Both the position numbers and the translations under genes were made by a program. 30,678 bases of DNA. Source: an uncultured Eubacteriales bacterium. Its GTDB lineage: Bacteria > Bacillota > Clostridia > Monoglobales > Monoglobaceae. Every line of letters begins with the position of its first letter. Position 1 is the stretch's first letter. The notes beneath the pieces were generated by a model. That model was not told where the DNA came from and made no database searches. It saw only the letters and a list, made by a program, of their open reading frames with translations. The stretch lies in the NCBI GenBank assembly GCA_905201285.1, contig CAJKNM010000012.1:1-30678 (forward strand), written 5' to 3'. Below are positions 16,987-22,895 of this stretch, piece by piece.

Positions 16987-17039
16987 AAAAGTTTTATTAA
17001 TATACAAAATTGATATATGAATTAACTCAGGCTCAAAGG
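16971..17039 (-). promoter_or_regulatory. Predicted antiterminator pairing of the aro leader RNA
   Basis: In the minus-strand RNA, CCUUUGAGCCUG (17039-17028, the codons for RPLSL near the end of the leader peptide) can pair with CAGGUUCAAAGG (16982-16971) over 12 bp with a single G-U pair. The second segment is the 5' arm and loop of the terminator, so the two folds exclude each other. A ribosome stalled on the Phe/Tyr codons would leave the first segment free; one that reaches the stop codon at 17022 would cover it. Confidence 0.8.
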
Positions 17040-17153
17040 TCTTTTAGATTTATCGTAGCAAAAATAGCCGTAGCCATAAAAGCTAAAGCTAAAGTTAAAC
17101 TCATATGTTGTGTTTGAAGAATTTGTTGCGTTTAAATCTTTCAGACAATTCAT
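17022..17153 (-). CDS. Phe/Tyr-rich leader peptide of the aromatic operon
   Basis: This 43-codon reading frame lies between the operon promoter and the attenuator terminator. The ATG at 17153 has AAAGGAA 8 bases upstream (17162-17168). Residues 17-33 (YEFNFSFSFYGYGYFCY) contain five Phe and five Tyr in 17 positions and no Trp, matching the two end products made by the operon (pheA, tyrA). The rest is unremarkable and hydrophilic (MNCLKDLNATNSSNTTY; tail DKSKRPLSLS). The likely role is to sense charged tRNA-Phe and tRNA-Tyr by ribosome stalling, not to act as a protein. An in-frame ATG at 17204 overlaps the -10 box and cannot be in the transcript; one at 17192 is next to the expected transcription start. 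Confidence 0.85.
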   Translation of the reverse strand: MNCLKDLNATNSSNTTYEFNFSFSFYGYGYFCYDKSKRPLSLS

Positions 17154-17199
17154 AGCCGTTGTTCCTTTCAATTTATTTAAGTTTGCAAACATTACAGTA

Positions 17200-17228
17200 A
17201 TCATACTCCCTTTTTTTCAAAATGTCAA
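17200..17228 (-). promoter_or_regulatory. Aromatic operon promoter (sigma-A type)
   Basis: On the minus strand TTGACA (17228-17223) and TATGAT (17205-17200) are separated by 17 bases. Transcription should start near 17193, about 40 bases ahead of the leader peptide start. No other convincing promoter is seen in the operon. Confidence 0.85.
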
Positions 17229-17323
17229 GATTTTTCTCAAAAAATTTTTATTTTATATATTTTGTCGAAAAAACAGATTACTTTAGCTCAATATTTTATC
17301 ACTTTAGTTGCAATTTTGTAATT

Positions 17324-19300
17324 TTAACTCCGTTTCAAGAGCTTCATTACGATTACTGTCATATCATCGCTCACGTGATTGGTATGAAGAGTCTTGGCCA
17401 TATCCATAATCCTGTCCGCAAGCTCCTGAGCCGGCATATTCGGGTCGGCCTCCTCGACCATTGTCTTTATCCAGTCCTCGTGACCCTTTTTCATCTGAAG
17501 GCCGTCACTCAGCATAATTATAACATCTCCGTCACCCAGCTTGTGCGCAAAGGTTTCGATTTCCATATCCTGAATTACCCCAACCGGAAGGGATGCCGCC
17601 CTGACCGTTTCCGCCGTGTTTCCGCGCTTGATATAACTCGGCTCGGCTCCGTTTTTTATGAATTCCGCCTCACCGGTATACAGGTCTATCACACACATAT
17701 CCACCGTGGCAAAGGCCTCGTTTGCCGACTTCATCACCATTATGGAATTCACCAGGCGTACCGCGACAGTTCTGTCGAAGCCTGCCTCTAAAAAGTCGCC
17801 GAGAACCTTAACCGTCGCTCCGCTGTCTCTTGCCGCACGCCGGCCCGTTCCCATTCCGTCACTCAATGCTGCCGCATACTTGCCGTCGCTTAAATATCTC
17901 ATCACACAATTATCGCCGCTTACTTCAAGAGCGCCGCTGAATGCCGCTCCGGCTTCAACCATATATCCCTCGGGCTGAGCAAAGCGCATAAGTATCTCGC
18001 CCCTGTCTCGCCTTGATGCACCCACCATAACCATCTTTGCCCCCAATACCGCGTGCAGGGCAAGCTCCGCCGCACGGCGCGCGGTCTCGGCATTCTCATC
18101 CGCTATCGCACCTATGTACGCAAAGTACCTTCCGTTTATTCCAAGCGTCACATCAAGCTCTGTGACCTCTATCTTTTTCGCCGAAAGTCTCATTCTTATC
18201 TCTTCCTCGGCACTGCTGTCTATCCGTTCTTCATACAGCTCGTCCGAAATCCCGTCCAGAATCTGCGCCACGCTTGCAAGCTGCTCGCCGGCAAGCTCAC
18301 GATTCTCGCAGAGCTTGCTCTTCCATACGCAATTAATCTTATACACCTCAAATAACCGATTCATTTCATTCACCAGCCTGCGGCAGCGCAGGCATCTTCC
18401 GCTGAAACACTCATCGGCCTCGCCCTCGGTCAGCTCTCCCTGTTCCTCCATAATCTTCAGCATTTTGAAAAGTGACTTATATGTACTGTTAAAGCTGTTT
18501 ACCCAGCACTCGCTCATTTTTGAACATTCACGGCAGACGCGTTCTGCCACTCCGTCAAACATCAGCGAAACATCCTCCATATCCGCACCGCCGTCCTTAT
18601 CCGACAGCTCTAAAAATGTCTGAGCCAGCACCCTGAACGAGTCCGCCGCGTTTTCAAGTCTGACCTTTATATAATCCCGACAGCGTGTGTCGTCATTGCC
18701 GCCGCGCTTAATGCCGGCAATCCTCCCGACCGTGCGCGCGGCGATGTCGGGCGTAGCCATAACGGCAAGCATCCCGAGCGGCGCGTCAAGATATGCGAGT
18801 GCGTTCCCGTCCTCGCCGCAAAGCACAGCCGCGGCTACCACTGCGGCTGCCATTGCCGCACCGACCGCGTACCTTCCGCGGCGTGATACTATACCGCCCG
18901 CGGCTCCGCCAAGCGTGAATATCGCAACCAGCGCCACCGCGGTATCCCACGAACCGCCGAGGAGACCGACAACCGCTCCGCATACCGCTCCGCAGCCTAT
19001 TCCGCCGCAGAGCGCAAATTGCGCCGTACACCAAAATCCGATTACATTCGCCGTACTAAACCATGAACCTATATGAATATTTTTAAAGCCTATCAGCGAA
19101 ATTCCCGCCGCTATGGCAATGCACAACTTTTCTTCTTTGTTCATAGCGAAGATACTGCTTCTTCGCCCCTGCAACACACCGCGGTTTCGCTCAAACACAA
19201 GAACTCCCGCCGCCGTCAGCGCGCGCGTCGGCAAGCACGCCGAGCGCTCCGCCCGCTGAAAATCCGACCCAAATAAGCTGAACCGTTCCGGCAAGCACAA
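17324..19300 (-). CDS. spoIIE: Stage II sporulation protein E, C-terminal part (frame-shifted from its N terminus)
   Basis: SpoIIE is the membrane-bound PP2C-type phosphatase that dephosphorylates SpoIIAA and so activates sigma-F in the forespore; it also helps in polar septation. This frame carries the later membrane segments (for example AQFALCGGIGCGAVCGAVVG, TAVALVAIFTLGGAAGG), the cysteine-rich linker (CRECSKMSECW, CFSGRCLRCRRL) and the full PP2C domain (ALSDGMGTG, VIIMLSDGLQM, VSDDMTVIVMK). SpoIIE-like sequence begins near 19229 (RALTAAGVLVFERNRG); the open frame runs on to a TTG at 19300 without a ribosome binding site. The missing N terminus lies in another frame immediately upstream. 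Joined, the two give about 779 residues, close to known SpoIIE proteins. The conserved catalytic motifs argue for recent damage, a sequencing error or a switchable gene. Confidence 0.88.
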   Translation of the reverse strand: MCLPERFSLFGSDFQRAERSACLPTRALTAAGVLVFERNRGVLQGRRSSIFAMNKEEKLCIAIAAGISLIGFKNIHIGSWFSTANVIGFWCTAQFALCGGIGCGAVCGAVVGLLGGSWDTAVALVAIFTLGGAAGGIVSRRGRYAVGAAMAAAVVAAAVLCGEDGNALAYLDAPLGMLAVMATPDIAARTVGRIAGIKRGGNDDTRCRDYIKVRLENAADSFRVLAQTFLELSDKDGGADMEDVSLMFDGVAERVCRECSKMSECWVNSFNSTYKSLFKMLKIMEEQGELTEGEADECFSGRCLRCRRLVNEMNRLFEVYKINCVWKSKLCENRELAGEQLASVAQILDGISDELYEERIDSSAEEEIRMRLSAKKIEVTELDVTLGINGRYFAYIGAIADENAETARRAAELALHAVLGAKMVMVGASRRDRGEILMRFAQPEGYMVEAGAAFSGALEVSGDNCVMRYLSDGKYAAALSDGMGTGRRAARDSGATVKVLGDFLEAGFDRTVAVRLVNSIMVMKSANEAFATVDMCVIDLYTGEAEFIKNGAEPSYIKRGNTAETVRAASLPVGVIQDMEIETFAHKLGDGDVIIMLSDGLQMKKGHEDWIKTMVEEADPNMPAQELADRIMDMAKTLHTNHVSDDMTVIVMKLLKRS

Positions 19301-19664
19301 CCGATGTCACCACCGCCGCCACCGCCGCGGTAGTCGGGATGTCCCCGCTGTCCCGATCCGCAACAAACAAAAACAGCAGGTATGCGGCTATACAGCTTAT
19401 GTAACGGATTGCCGCCGCGGTATCGAAGAGCGTTATGTATCCAAGCGCCGCCATAGCTCCGCTTATTACCGCCTCGGCGCTAAACCGCCGCTCAAGCGCA
19501 ACAAATGACAGTCCGAACGGCGCAATCCCTGCCGCAGGCATCGCCCTTGCCAATAAAAATCCTGCCGTCCGAACTATAACACTCTGTACGCTGACCCCTG
19601 CACCTTTTTTTATCTTTTTTATTTCAGACATTTCCTGTCTTTCGCATCTGTTTGTCTGCTCCAC
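19191..19664 (-). CDS. spoIIE: Stage II sporulation protein E, N-terminal membrane part (frame-shifted)
   Basis: This frame encodes the start of SpoIIE: a short basic cytoplasmic tail (MSEIKKIKKGAG) and the first hydrophobic segments (GFLLARAMPAAGIAPFGLSF, AVISGAMAALGYITLF, ISCIAAYLLFLFVA, TAAVAAVVTSVVLAGTVQLI). After GGALGVLADAR it leaves the SpoIIE frame and ends with the unrelated tail ADGGGSSCV at 19191. Translation probably starts at the GTG at 19664, which has GAGGTG 6 bases upstream; an ATG at 19631 is an alternative. Continuity with the next frame needs a +1 shift, or the equivalent of two bases lost, at the GC run 19219-19227. Confidence 0.85.
   Translation of the reverse strand: MEQTNRCERQEMSEIKKIKKGAGVSVQSVIVRTAGFLLARAMPAAGIAPFGLSFVALERRFSAEAVISGAMAALGYITLFDTAAAIRYISCIAAYLLFLFVADRDSGDIPTTAAVAAVVTSVVLAGTVQLIWVGFSAGGALGVLADARADGGGSSCV
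19219..19227 (-). other. Frameshift site in spoIIE (GC dinucleotide run)
   Basis: The tract GCGCGCGCG is where the two SpoIIE frames meet. Adding one GC unit restores a single frame reading ADARALTAAGVLVF, so slippage of one dinucleotide unit explains the break. Confidence 0.75.
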
Positions 19665-19700
19665 TTTTCACACCTCGTCGTTTACTTAAATACATCCAAT

Positions 19701-19734
19701 ATTATATCCATAATATCCCAATTATTCTGTCGAA
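19701..19734 (-). promoter_or_regulatory. spoIIE promoter with Spo0A-box-like site
   Basis: On the minus strand TATAAT lies at 19706-19701, about 35 bases ahead of the GTG. The -35 region has no good TTGACA. Instead TTCGACA (19734-19728; TGTCGAA on the plus strand), which matches the Spo0A box, overlaps it, centred about 37 bases before the expected start at 19694. In Bacillus, spoIIE is a Spo0A-activated sigma-A promoter. Confidence 0.6.
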
Positions 19735-19759
19735 GCAAGGTATGAATAATAAAAATTTT

Positions 19760-20044
19760 TTAAAACTTAAATAAAGCACAGACTATCAGGGTAGCGACAG
19801 TCAAAGCAATCGCGGCGGCGATTGCCGGTTTGTGGAATTTTCGCCGATGCCGAGGGCGATAAGGGATGCCCTCCACTGTATTTATATAGTTATTAATTAT
19901 CTCCTGGGCTTCGGATATGATTCCGCTGCCGACGCTTCGGCGCGGGCTTATCCCTTCGGATTTTAAAATAAATATCGCCTGTTCTATTGAATCTGAATGT
20001 ATGTTGCTTATGATTACGGCTCTCTTTCCGCTCTTGTCAATCAT
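19760..20044 (-). CDS. Small protein with C-terminal membrane anchor, function unknown
   Basis: I do not recognise a named family. The 94-residue protein starts MIDKSGKRAVIISNIHSDS, has a soluble, mixed alpha/beta-looking N-terminal part (EQAIFILKSEGI; ISEAQEIINNYI), then a strongly basic stretch (YRPRHRRKFHKP) and one hydrophobic helix at about residues 73-92 (AIAAAIALTVATLIVCALF). This suggests a tail-anchored protein with its N terminus in the cytoplasm. GAGGGAGG lies 8 bases ahead of the ATG. It sits directly upstream of the spoIIE promoter in the same direction, so a sporulation-linked role is possible but is only inferred from position. Confidence 0.8.
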   Translation of the reverse strand: MIDKSGKRAVIISNIHSDSIEQAIFILKSEGISPRRSVGSGIISEAQEIINNYINTVEGIPYRPRHRRKFHKPAIAAAIALTVATLIVCALFKF

Positions 20045-20058
20045 AGAAGTTCCTCCCT

Positions 20059-20092
20059 CGGGTTTGTTTATATTCTATTCTTGACAAACCCG
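20059..20092 (-). promoter_or_regulatory. Inverted repeat ahead of the small tail-anchored protein
   Basis: CGGGTTTGT (20059-20067) and ACAAACCCG (20084-20092) are perfect 9-bp arms around 16 AT-rich bases, immediately before the ribosome binding site. It could be an operator or a leader hairpin. I could not assign a clear promoter for this gene. Confidence 0.45.
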
Positions 20093-20134
20093 CGGGATTT
20101 TATACCAAAAAAGTTTACTGTATCTGTGATAATA

Positions 20135-20354
20135 TTATTCCACAGCACTTTTCTTTTTATAGATTAAGATGTAAGCGACAACACAGATTATCACTGACAG
20201 AAACCGAAGTTATATCCGCCACACTTCCGAACTGACCGATAATAAACAGGTCTGCCATTCCGTATAAGGTCTGTAAAAAATATGAAAGCAGATACGGAAG
20301 TGAAAAATACAGAATATTTTTAAATACACTTCCGGTCGTGAGATTTCTTTCCAT
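20135..20354 (-). pseudogene. MATE family efflux transporter remnant with large internal deletion
   Basis: MATE transporters are about 450 residues with 12 membrane helices. Here only the two ends remain. From the ATG at 20354 (GGAGG upstream) the first 53 residues are typical of the family (MERNLTTGSVFKNILYFSLP, QTLYGMADLFIIGQFGS). Near 20195 the sequence jumps, in a different frame, to a typical MATE C terminus, VIICVVAYILIYKKKSAVE, ending at a TAA at 20135. The frame open from the start ends in an unrelated short tail at 20157. About 1.1 kb of the gene is therefore missing and the junction is out of frame. The promoter and ribosome binding site still look intact, which suggests a recent loss. 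Confidence 0.8.
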
Positions 20355-20389
20355 TATGCGATTCCTCCGATACCTGTGCATTTCTGTAT

Positions 20390-20420
20390 ATTATAACATC
20401 AATCACGGGTATAATGTCAA
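20390..20420 (-). promoter_or_regulatory. Former MATE gene promoter
   Basis: On the minus strand TTGACA (20420-20415) and TATAAT (20395-20390) are separated by 19 bases, slightly longer than ideal, about 35 bases ahead of the pseudogene start. Confidence 0.55.
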
Positions 20421-20499
20421 TTCTTTTTTGACTTTTTGTCGGTTAACAAGAAATACTGTTACTTTTCACAAAAAAGACAGGGCTAAACAGCACAAATGT

Positions 20500-20538
20500 A
20501 AAAAAGCCGCAGCAAAACGGAATCGTTTTGCTGCGGCT
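20500..20538 (-). terminator. Intrinsic terminator of the sugar-acid cluster
   Basis: AGCCGCAGCAAAACG and CGTTTTGCTGCGGCT form a perfect 15-bp stem with a 4-base loop (20505-20538). On the minus strand a run of T follows. It lies 10 bases past the stop codon of the RraA-like gene. Confidence 0.92.
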
Positions 20539-20548
20539 CCAAAATTCA

Positions 20549-21457
20549 TTAAAGTGCCGACTGGGTATCATTGGGGTCGCCGTTGATAGCCAAATCATAT
20601 TCGTGTGACCAGTCAAGGCCGCGGTATTCCGCCGCGCGATCATCCTTTTCGATAAAGTCCATAAGAAGGTCAAGCATCTCTTTTGTCCATGTATTCTTGT
20701 CAATCTGAGCGGTGGTGAACTTATTAAGCGTTATCATTTCAAAGCCAAACAAGTCCTTAACCTGAGTTTTTGCTGCTCCGCCGACTACCTCCTCTACGAG
20801 ATGGCTGGGTATGAACAAAACTCCGCCGCCCGCGCCAAATACAACGTCGCCGGGAAGGCACACCGCATTTCCTATTCTCGTCACCGTGTTATATCCTGTC
20901 ATAATAAAGTCACGGATAGGTGTCGGGTCGATTCCTCTGTAGTATACCTGAGTATTCTCAACCCTCTTCATCTGTTCGGTATCACGAATACCGCCCCAGA
21001 TTACCGCACCGCCGTTTTCGTTTTTGGTCTTGTTTTTAAGAGCGGTGGTGAGGTTTCCGCCGAGGAAGGTTCCCTTGTAAATCTTATCGTACATATCGAT
21101 TACCGGAACATCCCCCTCAACAAGGTTATCAATAACCCACTGATTATATGTACCGGTTCTGTTCTCTGAGCGGCCTATATCCTTAACAACACCGTCAAGG
21201 TCCGGGCGGTATGGGCAGTAAGTCGCGGTAACCGCTCTTCCTATCAGCTTTCTTCCGTCATCGTGAAGAGTGTGGAATCTTCCCTCAAACTGACTTTCAT
21301 AACCCTTTACGAAAATCGGCTTCCACACTTCTTCAAGGGTCAGTGTCTTTAATGCCTTTAAATATTTATCGGCAACTTTAGGTCTGCCGTCTTCAAATCT
21401 CTCGCCCTCCCACTCCGGGGTGAGTGCAATTATCTCATCTCTGTCATTAAAATGCAT
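20549..21457 (-). CDS. RraA-like protein (HMG/CHA aldolase superfamily)
   Basis: RraA-fold proteins include aldolases and decarboxylases acting on 2-oxo acids such as 4-hydroxy-4-methyl-2-oxoglutarate, as well as the RNase E regulator RraA. The core is recognisable: LIGRAVTATYCP (about residue 71), GDVPVIDMYD, FLGGNLTTALKNK, AVIWGGIRDTEQM with the Arg158-Asp159 pair that binds substrate and metal in the aldolases, and PGDVVFGAGGGVLFIP. At 302 residues it is longer than typical RraA (about 160-230), with extra N- and C-terminal segments. AGGAGA lies ahead of the ATG. As the last gene of a catabolic cluster it probably cleaves or processes a keto-deoxy acid; a role in RNA decay is unlikely. Confidence 0.8.
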   Translation of the reverse strand: MHFNDRDEIIALTPEWEGERFEDGRPKVADKYLKALKTLTLEEVWKPIFVKGYESQFEGRFHTLHDDGRKLIGRAVTATYCPYRPDLDGVVKDIGRSENRTGTYNQWVIDNLVEGDVPVIDMYDKIYKGTFLGGNLTTALKNKTKNENGGAVIWGGIRDTEQMKRVENTQVYYRGIDPTPIRDFIMTGYNTVTRIGNAVCLPGDVVFGAGGGVLFIPSHLVEEVVGGAAKTQVKDLFGFEMITLNKFTTAQIDKNTWTKEMLDLLMDFIEKDDRAAEYRGLDWSHEYDLAINGDPNDTQSAL

Positions 21458-21488
21458 TTTTATAATCTCCTATCATTATTTTCTTATT

Positions 21489-22217
21489 TTACAAATGCAT
21501 ACCGCCGTCAACAATTATCTCGCTTCCGGTTATATAGCTTCCCTCGTCAGAGCAAAGCAAAAGAGCCGCCCCGTTCATAGCCTTTGCGTCACCGACATAC
21601 CCCATGGGGATCGAGTCGTTTACCTTCTTGAGAAACGCTTCATCAGACAGCGCCTCCGAATTTCTCGGCGTATAGATTGCGCCCGGAGCAATATTGTTTA
21701 CCGTTACCCCAAACTTAGCCGTCGCCTTAGCGATACCTTCAACAAGCTTCATCTGTGCCGTCTTAGTCACACCGTAAAGCAAAAGCTCGGGGTGATTATT
21801 GTACTGATTTACACTACCTATCGTGACAATTCTTCCGCGGCCGTTCGCCTTCATATACGGAAGGTACTCTTTTATGATATAATACGTGCTTTTCAGATTA
21901 CAGTTAATCTGATTGTCTACCTCTTCATCGCTGAAGCCGTCCCACGGTCTCTTATACTGCACCGACGCATTCAGAATCAGAATATCCACGCCGCCGGTCT
22001 GTGAAAAGAGGCTCTTCGCCGCGTTTGCGTCAAGCAAATCCGCCGTTGCGATTTTATCCGTTCCTATATACTGTGCCGCGGCTTTAAGCTTTTCCGACGG
22101 ATGAGTGCCGTGAGCAAAGACCTCGGCACCATGATCGGAAAGTGTCTTTGCCAGCTCCTTGCCTATTCCCTGTGACGAGCCGGTAACAAGCGCCGTTCTT
22201 CCGGTTAAATCAAACAT
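21489..22217 (-). CDS. Short-chain dehydrogenase/reductase (SDR)
   Basis: Classical SDR oxidoreductase of 242 residues using NAD(P). The cofactor loop TGSSQGIG is at residues 12-19, LNASVQY replaces the common NNAG motif, the catalytic triad is Ser135 (TIGSVNQ), Tyr148 and Lys152 (YGVTK), and the family motif NNIAPGAIYTPRN and the end GSEIIVDGGMHL are present. Gluconate 5-dehydrogenase and other sugar-acid dehydrogenases have this form, which fits the neighbours. AGGTGA sits 7 bases ahead of the ATG at 22217. It overlaps the end of the upstream hydrolase gene by 13 bases, so translation is probably coupled. The exact substrate is unknown. Confidence 0.9.
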   Translation of the reverse strand: MFDLTGRTALVTGSSQGIGKELAKTLSDHGAEVFAHGTHPSEKLKAAAQYIGTDKIATADLLDANAAKSLFSQTGGVDILILNASVQYKRPWDGFSDEEVDNQINCNLKSTYYIIKEYLPYMKANGRGRIVTIGSVNQYNNHPELLLYGVTKTAQMKLVEGIAKATAKFGVTVNNIAPGAIYTPRNSEALSDEAFLKKVNDSIPMGYVGDAKAMNGAALLLCSDEGSYITGSEIIVDGGMHL

Positions 22218-22885
22218 TTCTCTTTCACCTCATACTCTTTGTCAAATTCCATAATAAATCCGCTTTTTACGTTATCCGTAAACTTAGCGGGATCCTCTGA
22301 ATTACTTTCAAACATATCATAGTGATTCGGCACCGCCACACCCGGCCTGATTATGTTTGCAAGCTTAACCGCCTCAGACACGTTCATATTTCCCATACGT
22401 CCGTTTATACAGATGAACATAATGTCACACTTGATATTCTCAAGCTTGTCATTATAATATGTATCACCCGAAAAATACAAGGTTGTATCATCATAGTTTA
22501 TCAAAACCCCGACAGCGGGAACCGTATGATCGGCAAATACCGCGGTTATTTTAAACTTCCCGATTTCATAACTCTCTCCCTCGTCAAAGCTAAGATACTT
22601 CTTCACGCCGAGTTCCTTAAGAGTTTTCTCACAGTCCGTCGGTGCATAAAAGGTTATCGACTTATCCATAAGCGGAATCGCGTCAATATCCACATGGTCT
22701 AAATGATTATGAGTACAGATTACCGCGTCTGCCCGAAGTTCCTCGGGTTTCACGGGAACAGGCCGCGTGCGCGGTCTCTGCGCAACACGGTTTACCACGT
22801 CCGAAAGATACGGGTCTATACATATTGTTGTTTCTCCGTCGGTCAAAATATATCCGCTTTGACCTATCCATCTGATTTTCAGCAT
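22205..22885 (-). CDS. UlaG-like metallo-beta-lactamase-fold hydrolase
   Basis: The 226-residue protein has the metal-binding motif THNHLDH (His59, His61, Asp63, His64), then ADHTVPAVGV, the FSGDTYYND motif, INGRMGNMNVSEA and PNHYDMF. This set is characteristic of UlaG-type enzymes; UlaG itself is L-ascorbate-6-phosphate lactonase. In this cluster a lactonase that opens a sugar-acid lactone is a reasonable idea, but other small hydrolases share the fold. The start codon lies 10 bases behind the enolase-superfamily gene, and its GGAG binding site overlaps that gene's stop region. Confidence 0.85.
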   Translation of the reverse strand: MLKIRWIGQSGYILTDGETTICIDPYLSDVVNRVAQRPRTRPVPVKPEELRADAVICTHNHLDHVDIDAIPLMDKSITFYAPTDCEKTLKELGVKKYLSFDEGESYEIGKFKITAVFADHTVPAVGVLINYDDTTLYFSGDTYYNDKLENIKCDIMFICINGRMGNMNVSEAVKLANIIRPGVAVPNHYDMFESNSEDPAKFTDNVKSGFIMEFDKEYEVKEKCLI

Positions 22886-22895
22886 ATTAAATTAA

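Noticed and set aside
16921..17200. T-box riboswitch ahead of aroF
   Set aside because: The leader has no T-box core motif (GGGTGGNACCGCG type), and the coding frame with its Phe/Tyr run explains the terminator better.
17154..17204. Longer leader peptide starting at 17204
   Set aside because: That ATG overlaps the -10 box (17200-17205) and lies upstream of the expected transcription start, so it is not in the RNA.
17222..17791. Plus-strand open frame of 189 codons over the end of spoIIE
   Set aside because: It is antisense to the well-conserved PP2C domain, has no ribosome binding site and no recognisable protein features.
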